NCBI GenBank assembly: GCA_021847645.1
Contig: JAJZQG010000075.1
Location: forward strand, 1 to 34,469
DNA: 34,469 nucleotides
Source: Myxococcales bacterium
GTDB taxonomy: Bacteria; Myxococcota_A; Polyangia; Polyangiales; Polyangiaceae
Direction of reading: 5' to 3'
Shown here: positions 8,768-17,900 of the stretch, in pieces
How positions within the stretch are numbered: position 1 is the stretch's first letter
Layout of the letters: every line of letters begins with the position of its first letter
Notes under the pieces: model-generated
Databases searched by the model: none
Told to the model about the DNA's origin: nothing
Seen by the model: only the letters and a program-made list of their open reading frames with translations
Program-made: the position numbers and the translations under genes

Positions 8768-9418
8768 ATGATCCGTTTTCCAGGCAGCCGCGCCCAAGCC
8801 CTCGAAACCCTCGAGCGCACCCGCGACTTCATCCCCTATCCCCAGGTCGTTGAAACGACCCACCGCGGCGAGCGCGCCTGGGACATCTTCAGCCGCCTGC
8901 TCAAGGACCGCATCGTCTTCCTCGGCACCGAGGTCAACGACGACGTCGCCAACATCATCATCGCCCAGCTCCTGTTCCTCGAGAGCGAGGACCCGGACAA
9001 GGACGTCCAGCTCTACATCAACAGCCCCGGCGGCGTGGTCACGGCCGGCTTGGCGATCTACGACACCATGCAGTACGTCCGATGCCCCGTGTCCACCATC
9101 TGCATCGGTCAGGCTGCCTCCATGGGTGCCGTGCTCCTGGCCGCCGGCTCCAAGGGCCGTCGCTTTGCGCTGCCCCATTCCCGCATCATGATCCACCAGC
9201 CCATGGGCGGCGCCCGGGGTCAGGCCACCGACATCGAGATCCAGGCCCGCGAAATCAGCCACATCAAGGACACCCTCGTCCAGATCCTCGTGGACGCCAC
9301 CGGCAAGTCCACCGAGCAGATCGCCAAGGACATCGACCGTGACTTCTATCTCGGCGCGGCCCAGGCCAAGGAATACGGCATCATCGACGAGGTCTTCGTC
9401 CCCAAGAAGACTCCCTGA
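8768..9418 (+). CDS. clpP: ATP-dependent Clp protease proteolytic subunit ClpP
   Basis: This 216-residue serine protease forms the 14-subunit barrel that degrades substrates fed by ClpX. The catalytic triad is visible: Ser118 in QAASMGAV, His143 in MIHQPMGG and Asp192 in DIDRDF. The INSPGG oxyanion-region motif is at 85-90. The start is ATG 8768, four bases after a strong GGAGG (8759-8763). The N-terminus lacks the long propeptide of the E. coli protein. It lies 152 bp downstream of tig and 228 bp upstream of clpX; the gap suggests clpX may have its own promoter. Confidence 0.98.
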   Translation: MIRFPGSRAQALETLERTRDFIPYPQVVETTHRGERAWDIFSRLLKDRIVFLGTEVNDDVANIIIAQLLFLESEDPDKDVQLYINSPGGVVTAGLAIYDTMQYVRCPVSTICIGQAASMGAVLLAAGSKGRRFALPHSRIMIHQPMGGARGQATDIEIQAREISHIKDTLVQILVDATGKSTEQIAKDIDRDFYLGAAQAKEYGIIDEVFVPKKTP

Positions 9419-9646
9419 TCCCTTGCGCCATCCCCGCCCCACCACTAGGAATGCCTTCGTTAGGCTCAACGTTCGAGGCGTACCTCTGACACACGTGCGC
9501 CCGCGTTCGCTTCACTCCGCTTCCCGGTGCTTCAACTCCTTCTTGTTTTCAGCCGTTCGCTTGCGACCCCGACCCGACGGATCTAGACTACCGCCGAGTG
9601 GTCGCCAGGCCGACGCACCAGATGTCCCAATAGCGTAGAGGTTGAG

Positions 9647-10903
9647 GTGGATCGACGTCGAGATGACCGGCAGAACGGCAACTTGAGTTGTTCGTTCTGT
9701 GGAAAGTCACAAAAAGAAGTAAAAAAGTTGATCGCAGGCCCCACCGTCTACATCTGCGACGAGTGCATCGGTCTGTGCAACGACATCATCAACGAGGAGG
9801 TCGAGAAGGAGGAGCCTCACGCAGGCGGCACTCCCACCCCCAAGCCCGCCGAGATCAAGGCCTTCCTCGATCAGTACGTCGTCGGCCAGGAGCGCGCCAA
9901 GCGGGTCCTGTCCGTCGCCGTCCATAATCACTACAAGCGCATCGACGCCAGATCCTCCTCGGACGACGTCGAGCTCCAAAAGTCCAACATCCTCCTTCTC
10001 GGCCCCACCGGCTGCGGCAAGACCCTTCTCGCCCAGACCCTCGCCAAGCTGCTCAACGTCCCCTTCGCCATCGCCGACGCCACCACCCTCACCGAGGCTG
10101 GCTATGTCGGTGAAGACGTCGAGAACATCATCGTCCAGCTCTTGCAGAACGCCGACCACGACGTCGAGCGGGCCCAGCGCGGCATCGTCTACATCGACGA
10201 GATCGACAAGATATCCCGCAAGAGCGACAACCCCAGCATCACCCGCGACGTGTCGGGAGAGGGCGTGCAGCAAGCGCTCCTCAAGATCATCGAAGGTACC
10301 GTCGCCAACGTGCCGCCCAAGGGCGGACGAAAGCACCCGCAGCAAGACTTCCTGCAGGTCGATACCAGCAACATCCTGTTCATCTGCGGCGGCGCCTTCG
10401 TGGGCCTCGAGCAGATCATCCAGCGGCGCGTCGGCCAGAACACCCTCGGCTTCGGCGCCGAAATCCGGTCGCGCAAGGACTACAAGCTCGGTGAGCTGCT
10501 CGAGCAGGTGCAGCCCGAGGACCTGCTCAAGTTCGGCCTCATCCCCGAATTCATCGGCCGCCTCCCCGTCCTCGCCACGCTCCACGAGCTCGACGAAGCC
10601 GCGCTCGTCGACATCCTCACCAAGCCCCGCAACAGCCTCCAGCGCCAATACCAGAAGCTGTTCGAGATGGACGGCATCAAGCTCAAGTTCACCAAGAGCG
10701 CCTTGGCGGCTGTCGCGCGCGAAGCCCTCGCGCGCAAGTCCGGCGCCCGCGGCCTGCGCGCCATCCTCGAGAGCTCGATGCTCGACATCATGTACGAGGT
10801 GCCCTCCAAGTCCGGCGTCAAGGAGGTCATCATCAACGAGGACGTCGTCACCAAGCGCGAGCCCCCGCTCATCGTGTACCAGAAGGAGGCCGAGCTGGCC
10901 TGA
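9647..10903 (+). CDS. clpX: ATP-dependent Clp protease ATPase subunit ClpX
   Basis: This 418-residue AAA+ unfoldase delivers substrates to ClpP. The N-terminal zinc-binding domain uses Cys15, Cys18, Cys37 and Cys40 (CSFCGK and CDEC). Walker A GPTGCGKT is at 119-126, the pore loop GYVGED follows, and Walker B is IVYIDEIDK. The ClpP-docking tripeptide appears as LGF at 267-269 rather than the common IGF. The C-terminal small domain has [10 protein letters not shown]. The start is GTG 9647 with AGAGG upstream. Frame and length are normal for the family. Confidence 0.98.
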   Translation: MDRRRDDRQNGNLSCSFCGKSQKEVKKLIAGPTVYICDECIGLCNDIINEEVEKEEPHAGGTPTPKPAEIKAFLDQYVVGQERAKRVLSVAVHNHYKRIDARSSSDDVELQKSNILLLGPTGCGKTLLAQTLAKLLNVPFAIADATTLTEAGYVGEDVENIIVQLLQNADHDVERAQRGIVYIDEIDKISRKSDNPSITRDVSGEGVQQALLKIIEGTVANVPPKGGRKHPQQDFLQVDTSNILFICGGAFVGLEQIIQRRVGQNTLGFGAEIRSRKDYKLGELLEQVQPEDLLKFGLIPEFIGRLPVLATLHELDEAALVDILTKPRNSLQRQYQKLFEMDGIKLKFTKSALAAVAREALARKSGARGLRAILESSMLDIMYEVPSKSGVKEVIINEDVVTKREPPLIVYQKEAELA

Positions 10904-10968
10904 CCGGCCGCCGCGCGCCGTCCGTTCGAGTTCCCTTTTACCCCGCACACTGCGGAGGCTGCTTCTCG

Positions 10969-13458
10969 ATGTTCTTCCGACATGACGGCGAACGAGCTGC
11001 GTTCCCCCCCAAGCGGCGTACCGTCCCGCTCTTGCCCCTTCGCGACATCATCGTCTTCCCCTACATGGTCTCCCAGCTGTTCGTCGGCCGCGATCGGTCC
11101 ATCGCAGCCCTCGACGAGGCCATGGCGCGCGACAAGGAAGTCTTCCTCGCCGCCCAGAAGAGCGCCAAGACCAATACCCCCGTGCCCGACGACATCTTCG
11201 CCGTCGGCACCATCGGCGCCATCCAGCAGCTGCTCCGCCTGCCCGACGGTACCGTCAAGGTCCTGGTCGAAGGACGTCGCCGCGCCCGCATCCGCCGCTT
11301 CGCCCAGACCGATCCGTTCTTCCTCGTCGACCTCGAGGATATCGCCGAGATCCCTGCCTCCGGCATCGAGGTCGAAGCGCTCATGCGCTCCGTGCAGTCG
11401 TCGTTCGACGTCTACGTCAAGCTCAACAAGAAGGTCCAGCCCGAGGTGCTGATGACCGTCCAGAGCATCGACGACGTTGGGCGGCTGACCGATACGGTGG
11501 TTGCCAATCTGCCCACCATCAAGCTCACCGACCGCCAGGCCCTGCTCGAGACCGAAGACGTCAAGGCGCGCCTTGATCGCCTCTTCGAGCTTCTCCAGGC
11601 CGAGATCGAGATCCTGCAGGTCGAACGCAAGATCCGATCGCGCGTCAAGAAGCAGATGGAGAAGACGCAGAAGGAGTACTACCTCAACGAGCAGATGCAG
11701 GCCATCCAGAAGGAGCTGGGGGGCGAGCGCGACGAGTTCAAGAACGAGATCCAGGAGATCGAGGATCAGCTCGCCGCCAAGAAGATGAGCAAGGAGGCCG
11801 TCTCACGCGTCAAAAAGGAGCTCAAGAAGCTCCGCATGATGCACCCCACCAGCGCCGAGGCCACCGTCGTCCGCAACTACGTCGACTGGATCCTGGCCCT
11901 GCCCTGGGACGATCGCACCGAAGAACGCTTCGACCTCGACGAGGCCGACCGCATCCTCGAGGAAGACCACTACGGCCTCAAGAAGATCAAGGAACGCATC
12001 GTCGAGTACCTCGCGGTGCAGGCCCTCACCCACAAGCTCAAGGGGCCGATCCTGTGCTTCGTCGGTCCCCCCGGTGTCGGCAAGACCAGCCTGGCCCGCA
12101 GCATCGCCCGCGCCACCGGCAGGAAGTACGTCCGCTTGTCTCTCGGCGGCGTGCGCGACGAAGCCGAGATCCGCGGACACCGGCGCACCTATATCGGCGC
12201 TCTGCCCGGCAAGATCATCCAGTCGCTCAAGAAGGTCGGCACCAACAACCCGGTGTTCCTGCTCGACGAGGTCGACAAGATGTCGACCGACTTCCGGGGA
12301 GATCCGGCGGCTGCGCTGCTCGAGGTGCTCGACGCCGAGCAGAACCACGCGTTCAACGACCACTACCTCGACCTGGACTACGACCTGACCGACGTGATGT
12401 TCATTACGACGGCCAACACGCTCAAGGGCATTCCGGTTCCGCTGCAGGACCGCATGGAGATCATCCAGCTTGGTGGCTACACCGAGTTTGAGAAGCTCCA
12501 TATCGCGCAGCGCTATCTGCTGCCCCGTCAGGTTCACGACGCCGGCCTCGACAGTGTGACCCTTTCGGTCACCGAGGGCGCGATCCGCACGATCATCCAC
12601 CACTACACGAAAGAGGCGGGGGTCCGGAACCTCGAGCGCGAGATCGCCAACATCTGCCGCAAGGTGGCCCGCCAGGTCGTCAAGTCCGGTGCCGACAAGC
12701 CCATCGACATCCCGGCCAAGGCGATCCCAACCTACCTCGGCGTGCCCAAGTTCCGCATCAACAAGACCGAAGACGCCGACGAGGTCGGCCTGACCAACGG
12801 ATTGTCCGTCACCAGCTACGGAGGCGACCTGCTCGCCTGCGAAGTGGCCGTGCTCGTCGGCAAGGGCAAGCTGCTGATCACCGGCTTGCTCGAGAAGGGC
12901 ATGGAAGAGAGCGCTACCGCGGCCATGAGCTACATCCGCTCTCGCGCCCGCGTCCTGGGCCTCGACCCGGACTTCTACCAGAAGCTCGACGTGCACGTGC
13001 ACTTCCCCGAGTTCGTCCCGAAGGACGGTCCGAGTGCCGGTGTCACCATGGCCACGAGCCTGGCCTCCGCCTTGCTCAACGTGCCGGTGCGACGCGACCT
13101 CGCCATGACCGGAGAGCTCACGCTGCGCGGACGAGTGCTGCCGATCGGCGGGCTCAAGGAGAAGCTGCTCGCCGCTCACCGCGCCGGCATCAGCACCGTC
13201 GTCATCCCCAAGGACAACCGCAAGGACCTGCGCGAGATCCCACGCCGCGTGCTCCGATCCACGCGCATCGTGCTCGTCGAGCACATGGATGAGGTCCTTC
13301 GCGAGGCGCTGCGGCTTCCCGACCCCGACGCGATTTTCGGCCCGCGCGGCGCGCTCATGGAGTATAGAAGCGGCGAATTCATCGTACGCGAACCGGAGGC
13401 GCCCAAGGCCTCCGCGCTCGACGACGCGGCGAGCGCCCCTCAGCAAGGCGGAGCATGA
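10969..13458 (+). CDS. lon: ATP-dependent protease Lon
   Basis: This 829-residue AAA+ serine protease degrades damaged and regulatory proteins. It has the N-terminal substrate-binding LON domain ([15 protein letters not shown]), a coiled-coil middle ([18 protein letters not shown]) and Walker A GPPGVGKT at 366-373. Walker B is VFLLDEVDK. The C-terminal protease domain carries the Ser689/Lys730 dyad (KDGPSAG and GGLKEK). ATG 10969 is used. The stop lies 22 bp before a tRNA-Val gene, and no terminator is obvious between them, so lon transcripts might run into the tRNA and then the integrated element. Myxobacteria often carry two Lon proteins; which this is cannot be decided here. Confidence 0.98.
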   Translation: MFFRHDGERAAFPPKRRTVPLLPLRDIIVFPYMVSQLFVGRDRSIAALDEAMARDKEVFLAAQKSAKTNTPVPDDIFAVGTIGAIQQLLRLPDGTVKVLVEGRRRARIRRFAQTDPFFLVDLEDIAEIPASGIEVEALMRSVQSSFDVYVKLNKKVQPEVLMTVQSIDDVGRLTDTVVANLPTIKLTDRQALLETEDVKARLDRLFELLQAEIEILQVERKIRSRVKKQMEKTQKEYYLNEQMQAIQKELGGERDEFKNEIQEIEDQLAAKKMSKEAVSRVKKELKKLRMMHPTSAEATVVRNYVDWILALPWDDRTEERFDLDEADRILEEDHYGLKKIKERIVEYLAVQALTHKLKGPILCFVGPPGVGKTSLARSIARATGRKYVRLSLGGVRDEAEIRGHRRTYIGALPGKIIQSLKKVGTNNPVFLLDEVDKMSTDFRGDPAAALLEVLDAEQNHAFNDHYLDLDYDLTDVMFITTANTLKGIPVPLQDRMEIIQLGGYTEFEKLHIAQRYLLPRQVHDAGLDSVTLSVTEGAIRTIIHHYTKEAGVRNLEREIANICRKVARQVVKSGADKPIDIPAKAIPTYLGVPKFRINKTEDADEVGLTNGLSVTSYGGDLLACEVAVLVGKGKLLITGLLEKGMEESATAAMSYIRSRARVLGLDPDFYQKLDVHVHFPEFVPKDGPSAGVTMATSLASALLNVPVRRDLAMTGELTLRGRVLPIGGLKEKLLAAHRAGISTVVIPKDNRKDLREIPRRVLRSTRIVLVEHMDEVLREALRLPDPDAIFGPRGALMEYRSGEFIVREPEAPKASALDDAASAPQQGGA

Positions 13459-13480
13459 CGTTGTCGGGCTACGCCGCTTC

Positions 13481-13552
13481 GGGCGGATAGCTCAGTGGCA
13501 GAGCGCTGGCCTTACAAGCCGGATGTCGCAGGTTCGACCCCTGTTCCGCCCA
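13481..13552 (+). tRNA. tRNA-Val (anticodon TAC)
   Basis: A complete cloverleaf can be drawn. The acceptor is GGGCGGA/TCCGCCC, the D stem GCTC/GAGC and the anticodon stem CTGGC/GCCGG with loop CTTACAA (anticodon TAC, reading GTA). The T arm is GCAGG/CCTGT with loop TTCGACC, and the discriminator is A. CCA is not encoded (ACGA follows). The 3' portion from the anticodon loop on is the left copy of a 45-bp repeat that recurs at 20878, so the gene doubles as attL and remains intact after integration. Confidence 0.97.
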
Positions 13553-13555
13553 CGA
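13511..13555 (+). repeat. attL: left 45-bp direct repeat (3' part of tRNA-Val)
   Basis: Positions 13511-13555 are identical base for base to 20878-20922. The core begins in the anticodon loop (CTTACAAG) and ends three bases past the tRNA (CACGA). Flanks differ on both sides, which defines the limits of identity. Tyrosine integrases commonly use tRNA 3' halves as attB. Confidence 0.95.
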
Positions 13556-13821
13556 ACAAAACCCGCGTCAAGCGCGGTGCGTCAGGTGATAACGCAACGG
13601 TCTGTTGCGAATCGGCCGAAACCCCCGACGCGCGAAGCGGGCAGGCCGCGCGCCGCGCTGCCTTGACCCAAGCGCTTGCCGTGGCCGCTGAAGCGGGCGA
13701 CGCGAACACGATCGCTAGCCTCGCCGCTGAGCTACGAGCCCTCCGTGACGAAGAGCGGGAAGCCGAGCGGTGCAGGGCTGAGAACGTGATCGCATTCGAG
13801 CCGCGTCGAACGGGCCGTTGA
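13555..13821 (+). other. Detached 88-codon 3' segment of the integrase gene (joined only in the excised circle)
   Basis: This frame has no start of its own in the integrated state; upstream it runs back through the tRNA. Its phase across the 45-bp repeat (TAC codon at offset +2) is the same as that of the integrase at attR. Recombination between the repeats would therefore fuse integrase residues 1-467 to these 88 codons, ending at TGA 13819-13821. The segment encodes an Ala/Glu/Arg-rich amphipathic helix (RRAALTQALAVAAEAG to LRALRDEEREAE). That is a plausible coiled coil, in keeping with true coding sequence. A stand-alone gene here is unlikely, because any start would lie within the tRNA. 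Confidence 0.8.
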
Positions 13822-13854
13822 CGCTCCCCAAGTTGTGAGCGGCTACCTCGTTCT

Positions 13855-13870
13855 GAGCGAGCACTCGCTC
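13855..13870. promoter_or_regulatory. 7-bp inverted repeat upstream of the excisionase-like gene
   Basis: GAGCGAG and CTCGCTC are separated by CA, 85 bp upstream of the HTH gene start at 13955. The size and spacing suit an operator for one of the element's regulators, but no binder is known. Confidence 0.4.
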
Positions 13871-13954
13871 CGCGATGCGTCGCTCTGCAAAAAAGTTGAG
13901 TCGATCGGGGATGTGGCGTCCGCGCGCGCAAGTCGGGGTGCACGGAGGATGATC

Positions 13955-14308
13955 ATGACACCTCGCTCAGGCACCATCGGGATCAACACCGACCTCGCGA
14001 CCGTGCTGGATACGATCGCGGACATGGTCGCGGACCGTGTCGCTGCCAGGATCGGCGCCGCGCCGACGCCGTCGCCAGGGCAGCGGCTCGCCACGAAGTC
14101 GGAGCTTGCTCGGGAGCTGTCGTGCAGCACTGCGACAGTCGATCGCATGGTGCGGGAAGGCATGCCCTTCGTTGCCGTCGGCCGAACTCGACGTTTCGAC
14201 CTGGCGGACTGTCGCGCATGGTGCGAGGCGCGCACGGAGCGAGCCCCCCAGCGAACGGCCCCACAGGGGGCTGTCCGCCTGCTTTCGCGCGGAGCGCAGT
14301 CGCGATGA
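13955..14308 (+). CDS. Helix-turn-helix protein, excisionase-like (HTH_17 type)
   Basis: This is a 117-residue protein. ATG 13955 has GGAGG (13944-13948) six bases upstream; the ATG at 13949 touches that site and is less likely. The C-terminal half reads as a MerR/Xis-type winged helix: TKSELARELSCSTATVDR, MVREGMPFVAVG, RRFDLADCRAWCEAR. That pattern is shared by excisionases and by DNA-binding proteins of phages and islands. As the first intact gene after attL, it is a good candidate for the recombination directionality factor. In the excised circle it would lie 133 bp downstream of the integrase stop on the same strand. The stop overlaps the next ATG by 4 bp. Confidence 0.8.
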   Translation: MTPRSGTIGINTDLATVLDTIADMVADRVAARIGAAPTPSPGQRLATKSELARELSCSTATVDRMVREGMPFVAVGRTRRFDLADCRAWCEARTERAPQRTAPQGAVRLLSRGAQSR

Positions 14309-15081
14309 TCGGCCGACGAGTCGTCGCTGTTCCCCGACGTGGAAGGCACGATATGGCGGGCACACCTTATCTACGTGCGCACGCACGCGATCACGCGCGG
14401 CAGAATAAGATCTCTGATCTGATCTGTGCGAAGTACAGAGCAGATGAGAGTGCAATATCTCGCTTCCTTCGGAAGCGAGATGCCGCTCGCGCGGCCATCG
14501 TGAGCACGACAGCATTGGCGCCGCGCTCACTCCTCGTCGCTTTCGTTTCGCGGCTTGCTGAGCAAGTCGCCCCGTTCGGGGACCTGGCGGGCCCGTCGTG
14601 CGCATCCGCCGCGCGCCCCGCCCGACCCCGTGCCCGGAAGGTCCACGCGCCCAGGGCGCCACAGCATCCCACGAAGGCGTCAACATTCGCGTCGCACCAA
14701 CAATCAAGGCAACCGAGAACGTGTCTCTGGTGCGGGAGGAGGCTTTCCGCGGGCGCGCGGATCGACCAGCGAACTCACCGGGGTTGCCGTCGGTCCGCTT
14801 CCCGCGCGCTACGACGTTTCGAGCGCGCGTACCCGGAAATCCGAGCCTACGTGTCAGCGCTCGAATTGCGGGGGTGGTTCCGGCCCCATGCTCTCCGAGC
14901 GGCGGCGCTTGCAATCGAAGAGCGCGTTGCGGTGAGCGACTTGCACGGGTCGCCGCTCATCGATGCCGCACGCTTCTGCCAGTGCGGACGCCTGCTCGCC
15001 TTCAAGATCAGTGCGAAGACGTGCGGTCGCTCCACGTGTCGGTCCCGCTGGGCGCGGGCGCGGAGGAAGCGTGGCGCTTGA
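14305..15081 (+). CDS. Hypothetical protein with two Cys (zinc-type) motifs
   Basis: This is a 258-residue frame whose ATG overlaps the previous stop (ATGA). The C-terminal half looks genuinely coding. A first Cys cluster (CLWCGRRLSAGA, then HRGC) is followed by a helical part with FERAYPEIRAYVSALE. A second cluster has CQCG, then CGRSTCR, and the end is basic. Such paired knuckles occur in small phage and island proteins that bind DNA. The N-terminal half is low in recognisable structure (Arg/Ala/Pro-rich) and contains a 25-bp DNA palindrome, so the true start may lie downstream. I do not recognise a family. Confidence 0.55.
   Translation: MIGRRVVAVPRRGRHDMAGTPYLRAHARDHARQNKISDLICAKYRADESAISRFLRKRDAARAAIVSTTALAPRSLLVAFVSRLAEQVAPFGDLAGPSCASAARPARPRARKVHAPRAPQHPTKASTFASHQQSRQPRTCLWCGRRLSAGARIDQRTHRGCRRSASRALRRFERAYPEIRAYVSALELRGWFRPHALRAAALAIEERVAVSDLHGSPLIDAARFCQCGRLLAFKISAKTCGRSTCRSRWARARRKRGA
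14457..14481. repeat. Perfect 25-bp palindrome beside GATCT repeats
   Basis: ATCTCGCTTCC (14457-14467) and its exact complement (14471-14481) flank TTC. Just upstream an AT-richer stretch (14404-14428) has repeated GATCT words. It lies inside a predicted gene but could be a structural site of the element, such as an origin, operator or RNA hairpin. Confidence 0.5.
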
Positions 15082-15319
15082 GTGCTTACGGGCGGGCGCC
15101 GCTTGCACCCATTGCGCGCGTTGCACGCCTCGCACTTCTTGCTCGTGCCGTGCCTTTCACCCGCTGAAGGCTTCCTGGACGCCAAGCACGCCGCACGACC
15201 GACACAGGTACGACTCACGTCGCGTAGTGCGCTTTCCATTCGATGCGGGTTCGGGCACAATCACGATCGAAGGTGCGCGGCACGTGGCCCGCGCAACCGA
15301 AACAGCCTGGTCCATCACC

Positions 15320-15967
15320 ATGTCCGCGAAGTGCTCGATCTGTTGCCATCCACGCCGTGCCGAGATCGACTCGGCACTCGTGATCGGAGTGTCTCTGCGA
15401 AACGTCGCGAAACAGTACGCGGTCGGATACTCGGCGGCGAACCGACACAAGACGCACCTGCCAGCAAAGCTCGTGGAAGCTCATGCCGCGGCGGAAGCGA
15501 GTCACGCTGATGATCTGCTCGCACAGGTGCGTGACCTTCAAGCTCGCGCCATCGGCATGTTGGACAGGGCCGAGACCACGGATCCACGGATAGCGCTGGG
15601 CGCCATCCGCGAGGCGCGTTCGTGCTTGGAACTGCTCGCGAAGCTCACGGGCGACCTGCAGGAGCGACAGCAGGTGCAGTTGGTGACAGCGCCCGTCCCG
15701 CCGCAAGAGCTGACCATGGCCGACGTCGTGCGCGACATGGCGGGGGCGTGCAGGGCGACGGCGCGCGCGATGCGGCACGGCGTGAGTGAAGTTCCTGAAG
15801 CCGATCTCGCCGATTTCCGCGACAGCGTGCGCGCGCTCCTTCGCGTCGCGGAACCCGGGAGCGAAACGTCGTCAGCCGTCGCGCGAGCCGACGATTCGCT
15901 GTCGACCGAGGGCTGCGAGACGCCACCGTCGGGCGGGCCTCAATGGCCCGGCTTGCCCTTGTCGTAG
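15320..15967 (+). CDS. Phage-type protein with N-terminal zinc motif and helix-turn-helix
   Basis: This is a 215-residue protein. ATG 15320 starts at MSAKCSICCHP, a CxxC-x-HP opening seen in many small phage and island proteins. It continues with AEIDSALVIG, a helix-turn-helix-like SLRNVAKQYAVGYSAANRHKTHL, and a long helical region with DLQARAIGMLDRAE and EARSCLELLAKLTGDL. That order is typical of short DNA-binding proteins encoded near phage replication or packaging genes; the exact role is not known. No clear ribosome-binding site precedes the ATG, and a frame extension upstream is possible. The 238 bp between the previous gene and this one hold no convincing gene. Its last 28 bases overlap the 3' end of the convergent membrane-protein gene. 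Confidence 0.65.
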   Translation: MSAKCSICCHPRRAEIDSALVIGVSLRNVAKQYAVGYSAANRHKTHLPAKLVEAHAAAEASHADDLLAQVRDLQARAIGMLDRAETTDPRIALGAIREARSCLELLAKLTGDLQERQQVQLVTAPVPPQELTMADVVRDMAGACRATARAMRHGVSEVPEADLADFRDSVRALLRVAEPGSETSSAVARADDSLSTEGCETPPSGGPQWPGLPLS

Positions 15968-16698
15968 GCGCGCTGCATCGCCCTCGCTGTCCCTTCGTGC
16001 ACGCCCGTGCCGTCGAGATTGTCGAAGCAAAGGGGGAAGACCTTCGAACGGTCGGAGTGCAACGGCACGTGTACCGACACTTGCCCGTCGGGAGCCGCGC
16101 GAGGCCGAAGTTCCGCGACGACAGCCGCGCATTGCGCGTCGGTGATGTCGGGGTCGGCGACGTTCGCCTGGACCCGGTGACCTTTGCGAAACGGCGGGAG
16201 CGGCGTGTCGTCGACGACGGTGTAGCGCGGCAGAGTCGCCACGCAGGCGAAGGTCGCCGCTCCTGTTCGCGAGTCCACTCCCTCTGTCAGTCGGGTACCG
16301 GAGGGACAGTCCGGCACCGCCGGGGCGAACACGAGAGGCGCTGCCGCCGCGGGGGGCGACGGTCTCGGCCCGCTCGCAGCACCCTGCCGCGATCGGACCG
16401 CGCCCGCAGCAACCGCCCCAAGCACCAGCACTGCGAAGGCCGCCGTCACGCCTGCCTTCGCCATTGTGGAAACCCGCCGGTTCACCCATAGGAGCGCGAG
16501 CCCGACAGGCCAACAGAACACGAGCGCCAGGACGAGCACCACCGGCTGCGCGTACCAGGCTTCTGGTGGGCTCGACGCTGGGCCGAATGCGGGCGCTCCT
16601 TGCCCCGGGGATCCAAAGCCGGCTTGTGGTTGCGGGGCACTTGGCGCTTGCTGCCACGATCCTGCGGGGTTCGGGGGCTGTTGCCACTGGTCTTGCAT
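15940..16698 (-). CDS. Membrane protein with Pro/Gln-rich N-terminus and two transmembrane segments
   Basis: This is a 252-residue protein. ATG 16698 has GGAGG at seven-base spacing, preferred over upstream in-frame starts. Residues 1-50 are Pro/Gln/Gly-rich. Hydrophobic segments at about 52-73 (VVLVLALVFCWPVGLALLWV) and 82-101 are joined by a short basic loop. The remaining 150 residues form a soluble domain with four Cys (PDCPSG, FACVA, AQCAAV, PLCFD), likely outside the membrane and disulfide-bonded. It is divergent from an XRE repressor. Element-encoded membrane proteins beside a repressor are often superinfection-exclusion or host-surface factors, but no family was recognised, so the role is open. 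Confidence 0.65.
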   Translation of the reverse strand: MQDQWQQPPNPAGSWQQAPSAPQPQAGFGSPGQGAPAFGPASSPPEAWYAQPVVLVLALVFCWPVGLALLWVNRRVSTMAKAGVTAAFAVLVLGAVAAGAVRSRQGAASGPRPSPPAAAAPLVFAPAVPDCPSGTRLTEGVDSRTGAATFACVATLPRYTVVDDTPLPPFRKGHRVQANVADPDITDAQCAAVVAELRPRAAPDGQVSVHVPLHSDRSKVFPLCFDNLDGTGVHEGTARAMQRAYDKGKPGH

Positions 16699-16830
16699 GT
16701 CCTGACCTCCCTCCGATGCGTTCGCCCTAGACATGATACGGCCAGCCGCCGTCGATGTTGACCACGGATCGCGTCCTGTGAAGGAGCACGCCTCGCGTCC
16801 ACCATGCGCCCGTCGTTCGGAGGTGAGCCG
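16699..16830. promoter_or_regulatory. Divergent control region of the membrane-protein and XRE-repressor genes
   Basis: These 132 bp separate two genes reading outward, each with its own GGAGG (about 16705-16713 for the leftward gene, 16819-16823 for the rightward). By analogy with phage immunity regions, the XRE protein is the likely binder. I could not identify paired operators by eye. Confidence 0.45.
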
Positions 16831-17169
16831 ATGGGTAGCGTCAGCGTGGAGCGGGAGATCGGGCGTCGTGTCGCAGAGGAGCGACAGCGCATCGGGCTCA
16901 CGCAAGCCGCGCTGGCCGAGCGCCTCGGGCTTGCCTCGGAGACGGTTAGCCGCTTGGAACGTGGCGCCGCGTTACCGTCGGTCTCTCGCCTTGCACGTGT
17001 GGCCGAGGCGTTGGGCGTCGAGTTGCGCGACCTTCTGACGTTCTCACGTCAGCGGACGCGGAAGGACCAAGCGCTGGCACGACTCATAAGCATCGCGCGT
17101 CGGCGCCCGGTGGAAGATATCGACATGATGGCCGATATTGCTGGGCGAATCTTCGAACGTTGGAAGTAG
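16831..17169 (+). CDS. XRE-family transcriptional repressor
   Basis: This is a 112-residue protein. ATG 16831 has GGAGG seven bases upstream; an in-frame ATG at 16804 lacks one. The N-terminal Cro/C1-type helix-turn-helix is clear: IGRRVAEERQRIGLTQAALAERLGLASETVSRLERG (about residues 7-42) and then PSVSRLARVAEALGVELRDLL. A helical C-terminal segment (about 75-112) may dimerise. It has no peptidase domain, so it is not a LexA/CI-type self-cleaving repressor. Placed divergently from the membrane protein and ending 12 bp from the convergent HIRAN gene, it is the most likely maintenance repressor of the element. Confidence 0.88.
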   Translation: MGSVSVEREIGRRVAEERQRIGLTQAALAERLGLASETVSRLERGAALPSVSRLARVAEALGVELRDLLTFSRQRTRKDQALARLISIARRRPVEDIDMMADIAGRIFERWK

Positions 17170-17181
17170 CTCTGCGACCCC

Positions 17182-17877
17182 CTACCTTCGCTTGGCTCTT
17201 GCTAGACGAGCACGCTTCGGCCTCGTCTTCGTCTTGATCGCACCCGCGAGCTTTCGGAGCTGATCGGAGACCGCGAGCAGGTCTGCCGGGTCGCAGGTGA
17301 AGGGGTGGAAGCACGGTCGCGTCTCGGTCGAGTCGAGCTGGTCCAACTGGACGCGCATGAGCATTCCACACGTGGGACACTTCGCGTCCAGGTAGACTTG
17401 CCCAACCGAGAGCAACCCCGACGGGGTGCCCGGCAGCACGGCGTGCGTTTGTGGAACCGGGGAGGGCCGCGACGGGGGGAAAGGCACTCTCAAGTACGCT
17501 TCAATGAGCGATCCGCCCTTCACCCACGGCGCGTTGGATTCGGTTTCGAAGAGCGTAGCGGAGCATGCCGCGCGGGCGCGAGAGATCTTCTCCAACTCGA
17601 TCAGCGCCCATTGCCACTTTTCCGCTTCCATTCGCGGTAGGTGGCCGATTTTGCCAGCGCCGACGTACACCGCAACTGCGTTGGAATCGTGCGGGTTGTT
17701 CGGCTCGGGAATGAGCCACACCGCGAACGGTTTGTGGGTGCCGACGACACCCACGACTCGCTGCAGATGCTCTTGGTAGTACGACTCGCCTACGACGTGA
17801 ATCGTGTTGTCCCCCGCGATCCACGCGCACGGGTGGCCGTCCACTTGCGTCAGAACGTAGGGCACACTCTCGTTCAC
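17182..17877 (-). CDS. HIRAN-domain protein with C-terminal zinc motif
   Basis: This is a 231-residue protein with a GTG start at 17877 (GGGGGA upstream). Residues about 28-130 match a HIRAN domain: VVGESYYQEHLQRVVG, then the signature IPEPNNPHDSNAVAVYV and GKIGHLPR. HIRAN domains bind single-stranded 3' DNA ends in eukaryotic HLTF, and in bacteria occur alone or with phage and defence proteins. A C-terminal CPTC (167-170) with Cys189 and Cys195 could bind zinc, and the end is Lys/Arg-rich. The protein may recognise DNA ends or stalled forks during element replication or host defence; this is inference. It lies 23 bp downstream of the ribbon-helix-helix gene on the same strand. Confidence 0.75.
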   Translation of the reverse strand: MNESVPYVLTQVDGHPCAWIAGDNTIHVVGESYYQEHLQRVVGVVGTHKPFAVWLIPEPNNPHDSNAVAVYVGAGKIGHLPRMEAEKWQWALIELEKISRARAACSATLFETESNAPWVKGGSLIEAYLRVPFPPSRPSPVPQTHAVLPGTPSGLLSVGQVYLDAKCPTCGMLMRVQLDQLDSTETRPCFHPFTCDPADLLAVSDQLRKLAGAIKTKTRPKRARLARAKRR

Positions 17878-17900
17878 GTAGTCCCCCGGCTTCTCCGCGT

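Noticed and set aside
13495..13821. Stand-alone 108-residue gene starting inside tRNA-Val
   Set aside because: Any start lies within the tRNA. The part after the repeat is better explained as the detached 3' segment of the integrase gene.
15157..15321. Leftward ~54-residue frame with a CRSC motif in the gap before 15320
   Set aside because: No ribosome-binding site, and its start overlaps the start of the rightward gene. Possible but unsupported.
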